A stretch of DNA of 64,000 nt, from contig NZ_BCQP01000017.1 of NCBI RefSeq assembly GCF_001552135.1, forward strand, positions 402,109 to 466,108, read 5' to 3'. Of the stretch, positions 38,906 to 48,224 are shown piece by piece (the stretch's first letter is position 1; each line of letters opens with the position of its first letter). Origin of the DNA: Actinomadura chibensis NBRC 106107 (lineage in GTDB: Bacteria; Actinomycetota; Actinomycetes; Streptosporangiales; Streptosporangiaceae). The notes under the pieces were generated by a model. The model made no database searches. It was not told the DNA's origin and saw only the letters and a list, made by a program, of their open reading frames with translations. The position numbers and the translations under genes were made by a program.

Positions 38906-39094
38906 GTGAGAACCAGGCGGGGCAAGAACGATGACCAGGGAAGTCCGCTCGCCCGGCTGCGGGTGAGCGAGGCGGGTCCCGACCCGCGCTTCCGCGCCGT
39001 GCTGCGCGAGCGGCTCGTCGCGGCGGCGAGCGGCCGGGGCGAGGACTTCCACAACCACGGGCGAAGGGAGGTCGCGCGGGAGACGGTCGACTGA
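38906..39094 (+). CDS. 62-residue ORF where the anti-sigma factor is expected
   Basis: Small hydrophilic protein, GTG start preceded by AAGGGAG. It contains SPLARLRVSEAGPDPRFRAVLRERLVAAAS, which resembles the N-terminal segment that precedes the membrane helix in RsbN-like/DUF5667 anti-sigma proteins. No membrane helix is present. It follows the BldN-type gene by 175 nt, where Streptomyces has rsbN. It may be an independent small protein or a shortened anti-sigma gene. Confidence 0.55.
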   Translation: MRTRRGKNDDQGSPLARLRVSEAGPDPRFRAVLRERLVAAASGRGEDFHNHGRREVARETVD

Positions 39095-39153
39095 TCACCT
39101 TCGGCCGGGACGGCGGACGGGGAAGGCGAAAAGCGTTCAACTAGGCTCGGTCC

Positions 39154-40074
39154 ATGCGGCGAAACCGGCAGCGGCAGATCTGGCAGCGCGTGTCCCGGCC
39201 TCTGAGCGTCCTGCAGTGGCGCGGCAGGGACGCCGACCACGTGAGCGCCGGAGAGGCCGCCGCCGCCGCGGCGGCCGAGCCCGCGCCGCCGCCCGAGCCC
39301 GACCCGGCCGCGGCCGCCTTCTTCGACGTCGACAACACGATGATGCGCGGGGCGTCGATCTACTACTTCGCGCGCGGGCTCGCCGCCCGGAAGCTGTTCA
39401 CCATGCGCGACCTCGCCATGTTCGCGTGGGGGCAGGCCGCGTTCCGGATGCGCGGCACCGAGAACTCCGAGCACATCGGCAGCGCGAAGGAGGCGGCGCT
39501 CGCGTTCGTCGCGGGGCAGAAGGTCGCCGGGATCGTCAAGCTCAGCGAGGAGATCTACGACGAGGTCATGGCGGACCGGATCTGGCACGGCACCCGCACC
39601 CTCGCCCTCCAGCACCTGGACGCGGGCCAGCAGGTCTGGCTCGTCACCGCGACGCCCGTCGAGGTCGCCCGGACGATCGCGCACCGCCTCGGCCTGACCG
39701 GCGCGCTCGGCACCGTCGCCGAGACCCGCGACGGCGTCTACACCGGACGGCTCGTCGGCAACCTGCTGCACGGCCCCGCGAAGGCGGAGGCGGTCCGCGC
39801 GCTGGCGCACCGGGAGGGCCTCGACCTCGCGCGCTGCGCCGCCTACAGCGACTCGATCAACGACCTGCCGATGCTCACGGCGGTCGGCCACCCGCACGCC
39901 GTGAACCCGGACGCCGAGCTGCGCGACCACGCCCGGGAGAACGGCTGGCCGATCCACGACTTCCGCACCGGGCGCCGGGTCACGATGATCGCGCTGCCCG
40001 CGGCGGCGGGGGCGGGCGCGCTCGCGGGCGGCGTCGCCGCGGGCATCGCGCTGCGCCGCCACTACCGGGCCTGA
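39154..40074 (+). CDS. HAD-IB family phosphatase (SerB1-like)
   Basis: 306-residue HAD hydrolase. Motif I is FFDVDNTMM (nucleophile Asp58, acid/base Asp60), motif II is [10 protein letters not shown], and the metal-binding motif is [14 protein letters not shown]. The N-terminal ~50 residues are Arg-rich then Ala/Pro-rich. A C-terminal hydrophobic helix ([21 protein letters not shown]) suggests a membrane anchor. Relatives (Rv0505c in Mycobacterium tuberculosis) are called SerB1, but phosphoserine is not an established substrate. Confidence 0.87.
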   Translation: MRRNRQRQIWQRVSRPLSVLQWRGRDADHVSAGEAAAAAAAEPAPPPEPDPAAAAFFDVDNTMMRGASIYYFARGLAARKLFTMRDLAMFAWGQAAFRMRGTENSEHIGSAKEAALAFVAGQKVAGIVKLSEEIYDEVMADRIWHGTRTLALQHLDAGQQVWLVTATPVEVARTIAHRLGLTGALGTVAETRDGVYTGRLVGNLLHGPAKAEAVRALAHREGLDLARCAAYSDSINDLPMLTAVGHPHAVNPDAELRDHARENGWPIHDFRTGRRVTMIALPAAAGAGALAGGVAAGIALRRHYRA

Positions 40075-40113
40075 GGGCCGCGGGGGCGCGGGCGGGCCGT
40101 CTAGCCTGGGCCC

Positions 40114-43100
40114 GTGACCGTCGAGCTGACGCTTTTGTCCGGGGTCGCCTGCCGCGGCCGGGACGTCACGAGTCCCCGGCTGCGCGAGCTGCTCGCCCTG
40201 CTGGCCGCCGAGCCGCGCGCGGGGGTGTCCGTGGCGCGGCTGGTCGCGGGCCTGTGGCCGGACGAGCGTCCGGAGAACCCGGCGAAGGCGCTCCAGGTCG
40301 TCGTGTCGCGGGCCCGCTCGCAGCTCGGCGCGGACGTCGTCGCGAGCACCCCGGCGGGCTACCGGCTCGGCCTGCCCGAGGCGGCGGTGGACGCGTCGGC
40401 CGTGCTGCTCGCCGCGTCCGCGAGCGCCCGCGCGTCCCGCGACGGCGACCACAAGGCCGCGCTCGCGCACGCCGAGAACGGCCTCGCGCTCTGGGACGGT
40501 CCCCCTGAACCGGGCGAGGCGGACGATCCGCTGTCCGCGCTGCGCGCCGACCGGGCCTCCACCTACTGGACGCTGGCCCGCTCCCGCGCGCTCGCCCTCG
40601 CCCGGCTCGACCGGCGCGCGGAGGGCTTCGAGGCGCTCGTCGAGGCGGCCCGCGAGTACCCGAGGGACGAGGAGGTCCTCGCCGAGCTGCTGCGCTGCGA
40701 GGCGGCGACGGCGGGCCCGTCCGCCGCGCTCGCCCGCTTCGAGGACTACCGGCGCGCCCTGCGCGACGAGCTCGGCACCGATCCGGGCGCCGCGTTGCGG
40801 GGCGTCCAGCAGGAACTGCTGCGGGCCGAGGCCCCGGCGGTCCGGCGCGGGGTGGCGCACGAGCCCAACCCGCTGCTCGGCCGGGACGGCGACGTCGCCG
40901 CCGTGCTCGGCCTGCTGCGGACGTCGCGGGTGACGTCGGTCGTCGGCCCCGGCGGGCTCGGCAAGACGCGGCTGGCGAACGCCGTCGCGCGGGACGCCCC
41001 GCACCGCGCCGTGCACGTCGTCCCGCTGGCCGGGGTGTCGCGGGACGGGGACGTGTCGGCGGAGGTCGCGTCCGCGCTCGGCGTCGGCGGCCCGCCCCAG
41101 GCCGCGCGCGGGCGGCTCGCCGGACCGGCCGACCGCGCGGGCGGGATCGTGGAGGCGCTCGGGCCGGGGCCGGTGCTGCTCGTCCTGGACAACTGCGAGC
41201 ACGTCGTCGACGGCGCCGCCGACCTCGTCGGCGCGCTCGTGTCGATGACCCGCGACCTGCGGGTGCTGACGACGAGCCGGGCGCCGCTCGGCCTGTCGTC
41301 GGAGTCGGTGTACCCGCTGCCCGCGCTGGACCTCGCGACGTCCGCCGAGCTGTTCCGGCAGCGCGCGCACGCGGCGCGTCCGGCCGCCGACGTCCCGGCG
41401 GACGCGGTGACCGAGCTGGTCCGCCGCCTGGACGGGCTGCCGCTCGCGATCGAGCTGGCGGCGGCGCGCGTCCGGGTCATGTCGGTGGCGGAGATCGCGC
41501 GCGGCCTGGACGACCGGTTCGCCCTCCTGCGCGGGAACGCGCGGGACGCGCCGTCCAGGCACCGCACCATGCGCGCCGTGGTCGAGTGGAGCTGGAACCT
41601 GCTCGGGCCGTCCGGACGCGCCGCCATGCGCGCGCTGTCGGTCTTCCCCGGCGGTTTCACGGCGGACGCCGCCCGCCACCTCCTCGGCGGCGACACCCTG
41701 GAGATCCTCGACGACCTCGTCGGCCAGTCGCTGCTGGAGACGGTGGAGGGCGAGGCGGGGACGCGGTTCCGCATGCTGGAGACCGTCCGGGAGTTCAGCG
41801 CCGCCCACCGCGACGCGGAGGGCGAGACGGAACGGGCCGTCGGCGGGTTCCTCGCCTGGGCGCGCGAATTCGGCGCGGCGCACCACGAGGCACTGTTCGG
41901 GTTGGAGCCGATCGCCCCGATGCGGCGCGTCCGGGCCGAGCAGGACAACCTCCTCCAGGCGCTCCGCGACGCGCTCGACCGCGACGACGCGGCGTCCGTC
42001 GCGGCGGTGACGGCGACGCTCGCCGGGATGTGGACGCTGGAGTCCGCCTACGGCCGGATGATCGTCCTGGCGTACGACACGGCCGGGACGCTGAGCCGCT
42101 TCCGCCCCGGCCCGGCCGACGTCGAGGCCACCCGGGCGGCGCTGGCGCTGAACGTCCTCACCACGTTCCTGCTGAAGGGCCCGTCGGTGACGCGGGCGCT
42201 CGTCGCGCTGCGCAGGCTGCCGCCGCCCGCGCCCGGCGGGCTGCCGAGCGCGGTGGCGGTCCTCGCCGCCTCGGCGCCGGAGATCCTCGCGGACGGCGAG
42301 ACGGCCGTCCTGGACGGCCTGTGCGCGAGCGACGACCCGCTCCTCGCCGGGCTGGCGAACTGCGTCGCCGGGTACGTCCGGGAGCGCAACGGCGACGTGG
42401 CGGGCGCGGTCGCGGTGACCGAGGCGATGCTCGCGGCGGCGGAGACGTCGCAGAACCCGCTCCTGCTGCTGGTCGCCAACTCGCGGCTCGGCGAGCTGCT
42501 GATGCAGCTCGACCAGGGCGAACGGGCGGCGCACTACCTGCTCGTGTCGCTCGACCTGCTGAAGCGGTACGGCTGGCGGGACATGTTCGGGCTGCTCTGG
42601 GCGCTCGGCGCCGTCCACCTCCACCTCGGCGAGGTGGACGAGGCGGAGCGCTGGCTCGACCGGTCGCTCGTGTCCGGCCCGGACGAGACGTTCGGCACGG
42701 CCACGTTCAACCTCGGCGCCCGCGCCGAGGTCGCCTTCGCGCGCGGCGACGCCGAGACCGGGCTGCGGCTGTGGCGGGAGGCCGTCGAGCGGCTGGCCGA
42801 GGAGGAGAACCCCGTCGCGCCGCCCGTCGCCGACCCGTGGACGCTGGAGGCGCACAGCGTCACCGTCGTCGCCCACGCCAGGCACGGGCGGCTCGACCTC
42901 GTCGAGGACGTCGCGGCCGGGCTGCCCGCGATGCTCGCCGGGCTGCTCGCCGAGCCGCAGGCCCCGATGCCCGCGTCGTTCATGGACCTGCCGATCTGCG
43001 GCGGCCTGCTGCTGGCGCTCGCGCTCGCCGACCTCGCCCGCGCGGGCTGGACGTCCGAGGCCCCGCCGCGCGTCCGGACCCGCGCCGCGCGGGCGGTGGC

Positions 43101-43272
43101 GCTGGCGGAGCGGCTGCACTTCGTCCGGGTGTTCCAGCCGACGATGTCCCCGGCGGCGGCCCGCGCCGTCGCCGAGGACGCCGACGGCCCCGCGTACGCC
43201 GACGCGGTGTCGGAGTACGCGGGGCTGGGCCGCGCGGAGTTGCGGGACGCCGTCCGAAGACTCCTCACCTAG
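40114..43272 (+). CDS. AfsR/SARP-type regulator with BTAD and NB-ARC-like ATPase
   Basis: 1052 residues, GTG start. Residues ~1-90 form an OmpR-like winged helix (RLRELLALLAAEPRAGVSVARLVAGLW). Residues ~95-245 form the bacterial transcriptional activator domain ending in DPGAALRGVQQELLRAE. From ~260 there is an NTPase with P-loop GPGGLGKTR (about 278-286), LLVLDNCEHVV as Walker B and LRVLTTSRAPLGL. TPR-like helices fill the rest. Such regulators control secondary metabolism and stress genes. It opens the accessory block and converges with the ABC exporter genes. Confidence 0.9.
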   Translation: MTVELTLLSGVACRGRDVTSPRLRELLALLAAEPRAGVSVARLVAGLWPDERPENPAKALQVVVSRARSQLGADVVASTPAGYRLGLPEAAVDASAVLLAASASARASRDGDHKAALAHAENGLALWDGPPEPGEADDPLSALRADRASTYWTLARSRALALARLDRRAEGFEALVEAAREYPRDEEVLAELLRCEAATAGPSAALARFEDYRRALRDELGTDPGAALRGVQQELLRAEAPAVRRGVAHEPNPLLGRDGDVAAVLGLLRTSRVTSVVGPGGLGKTRLANAVARDAPHRAVHVVPLAGVSRDGDVSAEVASALGVGGPPQAARGRLAGPADRAGGIVEALGPGPVLLVLDNCEHVVDGAADLVGALVSMTRDLRVLTTSRAPLGLSSESVYPLPALDLATSAELFRQRAHAARPAADVPADAVTELVRRLDGLPLAIELAAARVRVMSVAEIARGLDDRFALLRGNARDAPSRHRTMRAVVEWSWNLLGPSGRAAMRALSVFPGGFTADAARHLLGGDTLEILDDLVGQSLLETVEGEAGTRFRMLETVREFSAAHRDAEGETERAVGGFLAWAREFGAAHHEALFGLEPIAPMRRVRAEQDNLLQALRDALDRDDAASVAAVTATLAGMWTLESAYGRMIVLAYDTAGTLSRFRPGPADVEATRAALALNVLTTFLLKGPSVTRALVALRRLPPPAPGGLPSAVAVLAASAPEILADGETAVLDGLCASDDPLLAGLANCVAGYVRERNGDVAGAVAVTEAMLAAAETSQNPLLLLVANSRLGELLMQLDQGERAAHYLLVSLDLLKRYGWRDMFGLLWALGAVHLHLGEVDEAERWLDRSLVSGPDETFGTATFNLGARAEVAFARGDAETGLRLWREAVERLAEEENPVAPPVADPWTLEAHSVTVVAHARHGRLDLVEDVAAGLPAMLAGLLAEPQAPMPASFMDLPICGGLLLALALADLARAGWTSEAPPRVRTRAARAVALAERLHFVRVFQPTMSPAAARAVAEDADGPAYADAVSEYAGLGRAELRDAVRRLLT

Positions 43273-43282
43273 CGGGGCCCGT

Positions 43283-44068
43283 TCAGCGGGGCGCCTTCCG
43301 GTCGAACAGGACTTTCGAGCACGCGTAGCCGACCACGGCGAGACCGGCGCACCACACGAGCGAGACCACCGTGTCGTGCCCGTTCGGGTGGCCCGCGAGG
43401 AACCCGCGCAGCGCCTCGTTGATCGGCGTGAACGGCTGGTACTCGGCGAACCACCGAACCCCGGCGGGCATCGACTCCGGCGGGACGATCGCGCTTCCGA
43501 CGAACGGCAGGAACTGGATGATCAGCGGGGAGTTGCTCGCGCCCTCCGGGTTCTTCGCGAGCAGGCCGAGCGTGACGGCGACCCAGGTCAGCGCGAACAT
43601 GAGCAGCACCAGCAGGCCGGCCGCGGCGAGCCAGTCGAGCAGGGACGCGTGCGTCCGGTAGCCCATCGCGACGGCGACCGCGATGACCCCGGCCGTGCTC
43701 ACCACCGTCTGGATCATGCTGCCGACGACGTGGCCGGTCAGCAGCGACGACCGCGCGATCGCCATCGTGCGGAACCGGTCGACGATCCCCTCGGTCATGT
43801 CCGTGCAGATGGCGATGGACGTCGACAGGCACCCGGACGCGATCGCCATCAGGATGATCCCCGGCGCGACGTAGGAGATGTAGTCGCCCTTCGCGCCGCC
43901 GCCGACGCCGTCGCCGAGCGCGTTGCCGAACACGCCGACGAACAGCAGCAGGATCAGGATCGGCATCATCATCCCCGCGATGGTCAGGGACGGGTAGCGC
44001 AGCGCGTGCCGCAGGTTGCGGCGCAGCATCGTGGCGGAGTCGGCGGTCGCCTGCGTGAACGCGGTCAT
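43283..44068 (-). CDS. ABC-2 type permease (DrrB-like)
   Basis: 261-residue membrane subunit with about six helices, starting MTAFTQATADSATMLRRNLRHALRYPSL. The segments LPFVGSAIVPPESMPAGVRWFAEYQPFTPINEALRGFL are typical of DrrB/ABC-2 drug exporters. Its ATG overlaps the ATPase gene stop by 4 nt (44065-44068), which fixes the start although the frame is open upstream. With the upstream ATPase it forms an exporter, probably of a hydrophobic compound; the substrate is unknown. Confidence 0.92.
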   Translation of the reverse strand: MTAFTQATADSATMLRRNLRHALRYPSLTIAGMMMPILILLLFVGVFGNALGDGVGGGAKGDYISYVAPGIILMAIASGCLSTSIAICTDMTEGIVDRFRTMAIARSSLLTGHVVGSMIQTVVSTAGVIAVAVAMGYRTHASLLDWLAAAGLLVLLMFALTWVAVTLGLLAKNPEGASNSPLIIQFLPFVGSAIVPPESMPAGVRWFAEYQPFTPINEALRGFLAGHPNGHDTVVSLVWCAGLAVVGYACSKVLFDRKAPR

Positions 44069-45027
44069 TTCGAGGTCACCTTCTCGTTCTTGTCGGGACG
44101 TCCGGTCAGGGCGAGGAAGACGTCGTCCAGGTCGGGGGTGTGCACGGACATCTCCTCCACCTCGACGGCCGCGTCCTCCAGCCGTCCGAGCAGGGCCCGC
44201 AGCGACCGGACGCCGCCGTCGCTCGGCACCTGCAGCGCGAGCGCGTCGTCGTGCCGGGTGACGACGCCGAGCGTCCGGGCCGCCGCGTCGAGCGCCGCGA
44301 GGTCCGCGAACCGCAGCCGGACGTGCCCGCCCGGGACGAGCCGCTTCAGCTCCTCCGACGTGCCCTCCGCGACGAGGCGGCCGCCGTCCAGGACGGCGAT
44401 CCGGTCGGCGAGCCGGTCCGCCTCCTCCAGGTACTGCGTGGTCAGGAAGATCGTCACGCCGCCCCGGGCGAGGCCCTGGATGATCTCCCACATGGTCCTG
44501 CGGCTGCGCGGGTCGAGGCCGGTGGTGGGCTCGTCGAGGAAGATGATCCGGGGGTCGCCGACCAGCGTCATCGCGAGGTCGAGCCGCCGCCGCATGCCGC
44601 CGGAGTAGGTGCTGACCTGCCTGCGGGCGGCGTCCACGAGGTCGAACCGCTCCAGCAGGTCGTCGGCGACCCGGCGGGCGGGCTCCTTCCCGAGGTGGTG
44701 CAGGTCCGCCATCATGATCAGGTTCTCGCGCCCGGTGAGCAGCCCGTCGACCGCCGAGTACTGCCCGGTCACCCCGATCGCCCGCCGCACCCCGTCGGCG
44801 TCCTTGACGAGATCGCGCCCGGCGATCCGCGCCTCCCCGCCGTCCGCGCGGAGCAACGTCGACAGAATCCGCACCGTCGTCGTCTTTCCAGCGCCATTGG
44901 GCCCGAGGAGCGCGAAAATCGTGCCGCGCGGAACGTCGAGGTCGATTCCGTCAAGGACGACCTTGTCCTTGAACGCCTTCCGCAGCCCTTTCGCGAAAAT
45001 GGCCGTCTGCCGTGGTTCCGTGTCCAT
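44065..45027 (-). CDS. ABC transporter ATPase (DrrA-like)
   Basis: 320 residues. Walker A GPNGAGKTT, signature YSGGMRRRLDLAMTLVG, Walker B RIIFLDEPTTGLDPRSRR and the switch His region TIFLTTQYLEEADRLADR are intact. The C-terminal ~100 residues match the DrrA-type accessory domain with MSVHTPDLDDVFLALTG. MDTEPRQTAIF at 45027 is taken as start; an Arg-rich 10-residue longer form from 45057 is possible. It is coupled to the permease gene. Confidence 0.92.
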   Translation of the reverse strand: MDTEPRQTAIFAKGLRKAFKDKVVLDGIDLDVPRGTIFALLGPNGAGKTTTVRILSTLLRADGGEARIAGRDLVKDADGVRRAIGVTGQYSAVDGLLTGRENLIMMADLHHLGKEPARRVADDLLERFDLVDAARRQVSTYSGGMRRRLDLAMTLVGDPRIIFLDEPTTGLDPRSRRTMWEIIQGLARGGVTIFLTTQYLEEADRLADRIAVLDGGRLVAEGTSEELKRLVPGGHVRLRFADLAALDAAARTLGVVTRHDDALALQVPSDGGVRSLRALLGRLEDAAVEVEEMSVHTPDLDDVFLALTGRPDKNEKVTSK

Positions 45028-45126
45028 GCCCTGAACCCTGCGGGAGCGCGCCTTCACCCCGCTTTCACCCCGGTTTCAGGCCGCCTTCGGGACCCCTCCC
45101 GCGCCCCGCTCCCTACCCTCCCGCCC

Positions 45127-45582
45127 ATGACCGTCCCCCGCACCGTGGCCGCAGCCCTGCTCACGACACTGCTGATGGCGGGTTGCTCGGACTCGGACGA
45201 CTCCCCGGCCGTCCCGCGCGCCACCGCGCCGAAACCGTCACCCTCCAGCTCCCCGGCATCGGCGTTCTGCCTCGACCTGTCCACGTTCCAGGTCGGCCTG
45301 GTCGCCTACACCGCCGACGCGGGACGGGCAATGGAAGGCCAACGGCTGGACTTGAAGGAACTCCGCAGAAAGGCCGCCCTGATCCTCACCTGGGGCGAAG
45401 AAATGGAGTCGACCGCCCCACCGGACATCGCCGCCCACTTCCGCACCGTCCTGAAAGCGGTCAAGGAGTCGTCGGGCCACCTGAAGGAGGGCGCGCTGAT
45501 CCGCGACGTCGTCGCCCCGCTCTACGGCAAGAAGAACAGACCGGCCTTCGACGCGGTGAACAAGTACGACTGCCAGGACTAG
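45127..45582 (+). CDS. small lipoprotein
   Basis: 151-residue secreted lipoprotein: signal peptide TVAAALLTTLLMAGCSDSDD with lipobox LMAGC, then a Ser/Pro-rich spacer and a mostly helical domain with two Cys (CLDLS and the final YDCQD) that could form a disulfide. No family recognised. It is divergent from the drrAB-like exporter genes (100-nt gap). Confidence 0.8.
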   Translation: MTVPRTVAAALLTTLLMAGCSDSDDSPAVPRATAPKPSPSSSPASAFCLDLSTFQVGLVAYTADAGRAMEGQRLDLKELRRKAALILTWGEEMESTAPPDIAAHFRTVLKAVKESSGHLKEGALIRDVVAPLYGKKNRPAFDAVNKYDCQD

Positions 45583-45683
45583 CGCCGCCCGGCTACGGCG
45601 GATGGGGGATGCCACCGGCACCGGCAGACCAGACGATGGACGCGCCGCACGTTCGCCACGCGACCACACGGGGAGACGCCGCC

Positions 45684-46475
45684 ATGGTGTTCCAGGCCGA
45701 CACCACCACCCAGCCCGTCCTCGACGCGATCAAAGCCCACAGCACCGCGCCCGACACGGTGCGCGCCATCGACGAGGCCACGGCCTTCACCGTCAGCTTC
45801 ACCTACTCCGCCCTGCCGCCCGTGACCACCCTCGCCAACGTGCAGGGCTGGACCTTCGCCGGGCTCTACGGAAAGAAGTCGACCACGGAGCCGTTCGCGT
45901 TAATCGCCCAGACGCCCGACGTCGGCAGCCTCGCCGAATGGGCGGGCGCCCTCGAATCGGCGCAGGTCGAGGTCTGGCTCAACTCGGCGGAGATCGGCAC
46001 GTCGAGCGCGAGGCTCATCGCCGCCGGTCTCCACGAATTCGAACTGCACGTCCTGCCCTTCTACCGGTTCCACATGGCCCTCAAGGAGCTCGGCCTCCAC
46101 CAATCGGAAACCGCCGCGCTGACCAAGCAGGTCAAGGACGGAGACTTCTCCGCGACAACGCAGCACCAGTCGCCCGCGTTGCGCGCCAACCAGGTACTGG
46201 CCATGCTCAGCCTGGTCTCCAGCCTGGTGGCCGCACGAATGCGCCCGAGCAGCGGGAGCACCTCAGCGAGCAAGCGCAAGACGCCCGCCCCCGACATGGA
46301 GACCACCAGCCTCGAATACAACGTCCTGATCCGCACGCGCGAGGACGTCCTGGGCGACGACAACGAAAAACTGCCCCCCATCAAGAAGCACTACGACACC
46401 CACCTCGCCACACTGAACACCAAGTACGGCAAGGACGTGGTCAACTACGTAGTAGACCAATTCGAAATGGACTAA
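45684..46475 (+). CDS. hypothetical protein, 263 residues
   Basis: Unrecognised protein starting MVFQADTTTQPVLDAIKAH; the ATG is preceded by GGGGAG. It has no signal peptide. Composition is mixed with helical stretches, a Lys/Thr-rich segment near residue 195-205 and a C-terminal KYGKDVVNYVVDQFEMD. Codon use is slightly less GC-biased than the core genes, consistent with an accessory origin. An upstream in-frame ATG at 45609 would add 25 residues but lacks a clear ribosome site. Confidence 0.7.
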   Translation: MVFQADTTTQPVLDAIKAHSTAPDTVRAIDEATAFTVSFTYSALPPVTTLANVQGWTFAGLYGKKSTTEPFALIAQTPDVGSLAEWAGALESAQVEVWLNSAEIGTSSARLIAAGLHEFELHVLPFYRFHMALKELGLHQSETAALTKQVKDGDFSATTQHQSPALRANQVLAMLSLVSSLVAARMRPSSGSTSASKRKTPAPDMETTSLEYNVLIRTREDVLGDDNEKLPPIKKHYDTHLATLNTKYGKDVVNYVVDQFEMD

Positions 46476-46594
46476 CCCACCCCGGCAACCTCAACCCCCA
46501 AGCCGAACCCCAGCGCGATGCCGAGCGGCAGACTCTCCTGCTCGACACGATTCACGAGAGGAGAGCCTGCCGCGCGATCAGGCGCGCCGTGCCT

Positions 46595-46756
46595 TCACCA
46601 CGCACGGGAAGGCGTGCCATTCGGGGTCGGCCGTCTCGGACATGGCCAGCCGGGCACCGGATTTTGGGCGAAGGCCCGCAACCCGAACAGGGCGCGGTCC
46701 ACCAGGTCGCGTGGTTCGAGGGCGATTCCGCTCGCCCATTCGGTGGTGACTGTCAT
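46595..46756 (-). pseudogene. small gene divergent from XRE remnant, probably frameshifted
   Basis: A very good ribosome site (GGAGGT) precedes an ATG encoding MTVTTEWASGIALEPRDLVDRALFGLRAFAQNPVPGWP. After that the frame becomes Pro/Arg/Thr-rich junk, while the other frame continues sensibly as SETADPEWHAFPCVVKARRA and stops at 46578. A one-base change near 46645 would join the two into a ~60-residue protein. The family is unknown, but such small genes often lie beside XRE regulators in actinomycetes. Confidence 0.55.
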
Positions 46757-46800
46757 CGGTACCTCCAGCGCGTGCCCCGCGGGGAGCGGGACCACCGAGT

Positions 46801-47643
46801 CGTCCCGTCCCTCCTGCGGAAGGCAAGCCCGCCGGGGCGCCGCCCTCCTTCGGCACGGCGCTGACCCGGTGGCGCGAACATCGCGGGATGTCCAAGAAGA
46901 AGCTGGCCGCCGCGATGGGCTACGACCCGTCCTACGTCAGCCATGTCGAGGCCGGACGGCACTAGGCCAGTGAGGATTTCGCCCGCAAGGCCGAGGGCGT
47001 CCTGAGCGCGGGCGGCGCGCTGTGGCAGGCGTGGCGGGACGAGGGGGCCGCCGCCCGTGGTCCCGGCACCGGCCAAGTCGACGGACTGGTCGTGGAGGAG
47101 GATCACGCGCGGCTGCACCACGACGGGCGGATGTACCGGCCCGTCCAGCGCCGCAGGCTGTTCAACGGCGGCGCCGAGCCGGTCACCCGCTACCTGATGC
47201 GCATCAGCGTCGACCGCTATCCGGGCCAGCCCGAGCGGTCCAATGCCCTCTACCGGGCGTGACCGCTGACCTGGGGCGAGCTCGCGCTGGACGCGACCTG
47301 CGACGGCGAGCCCATGAACTGGACGTCCAAGCAGGACAGGGACTCGTTCAAGGAAGCCTGGCTCTGCCTGGAGAACGATCGCGGCCGCTTCCCGCTCTAT
47401 CCCGGACAGCACACGGTTCTGGAGTACGGCTACCAGGTCGATCACGACCGCTGGGGTCCCTGATTCCAGCGGGCCGTGCGGCTGCCCACTCGGCGGTTAT
47501 CGGTCGACCTGGTCTTCCCCGCCGAACTGAATCCGGTGGTGTGGGGCACTGAAACGTCCACCACCGCCGAGGCGGTCCCGCTGCGAACCCCGATCGCCCG
47601 CGCGGTCGACGGCGAGCGGGTGGTGTTCTCCTAGGCCACCCAG
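46801..47643 (+). pseudogene. XRE-family regulator remnant with four in-frame stops
   Basis: One frame encodes a recognisable XRE regulator: SFGTALTRWREHRGMSKKKLAAAMGYDPSYVSHVEAGRH is the helix-turn-helix, then a C-terminal domain ending QRAVRLPTRRLSVDLVFPAELNPVVWGTETSTTAEAVP, quoted here in outline. Stops interrupt it at 46963 (TAG), 47260 (TGA), 47461 (TGA) and 47632 (TAG), with no other frame changes until the end. No ATG/GTG start is found upstream in frame. All four stops can be explained by single G:C to A:T transitions from Gln/Arg/Trp codons. It runs into a truncated deformylase. Confidence 0.85.
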
Positions 47644-47648
47644 GATCC

Positions 47649-47993
47649 GCCGCCGCCCTCGTCCAGCCTCCTGACCCCGACGACGAACCGCTCGTGCTGC
47701 TCAACCCCCGCGTCGTCAGCTCGTCGTCCGAGACCGACGTGCAGTACGAGGGCTGCCTGAGCTTCTTCGGCGTACGCGGCCTGGTCCCACGCCCGCTGCG
47801 GCTGGAGATCGAACACACCCGGCTGGACGGCCGACAGGTGATCATCGCGCTCGACACCGGCCTCGCCCGCTTGGCCGCCCACGAGATCGACCATCTGTAC
47901 GGACGCCTCTACACCGACCGCATGCCCGACGGCACAACCCCCATCCCCGTAGAGGAATACCGCAACACTGGAAAGCCGTGGACCTACCCCTGA
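47649..47993 (+). pseudogene. peptide deformylase, N-terminally truncated
   Basis: Encodes the C-terminal ~115 residues of a peptide deformylase: YEGCLSFFGVRGLVPRP contains motif 2 (EGCLS, metal Cys) and AAHEIDHLYGRLYTDRM contains motif 3 (HExDH). Motif 1 (GxGLAAxQ) and the first ~90 residues are absent, so the enzyme should be inactive. A GTG at 47694 could start translation but gives only 99 residues. It begins directly where the XRE remnant loses its C-terminus, indicating a deletion between two adjacent genes. Confidence 0.85.
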
Positions 47994-48224
47994 GCCTCCC
48001 GGCCGCCGGACCGGTGACGCCGAGCGCGACGCCGTGGCGGCCGCACTGCACGGGCGGGCCCGGCCGCCGCCGGCCGCCTGCTCGCTCGCGTTCGGCATCT
48101 GCGCGTTCGTGGCCATGAACGTTCCTGGACTGGGGAAGTTCGTGTCGCCGGTGAACAGCTCGCACCCCTCGGGCGTCCCACACACGTCGCGCCCCCGCCA
48201 AAGGCTTCGGACGACAGGATCATC

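Noticed and set aside
38800..43119. 1439-codon minus frame opposite the AfsR-type regulator
   Set aside because: Composition is Arg/Gly/Asp/His-rich antisense junk; the plus strand has clear BTAD and P-loop domains.
47994..48224. Possible coding sequence between deformylase remnant and lipoprotein
   Set aside because: Frames on both strands have no ribosome site, no domains and biased GC-rich composition.
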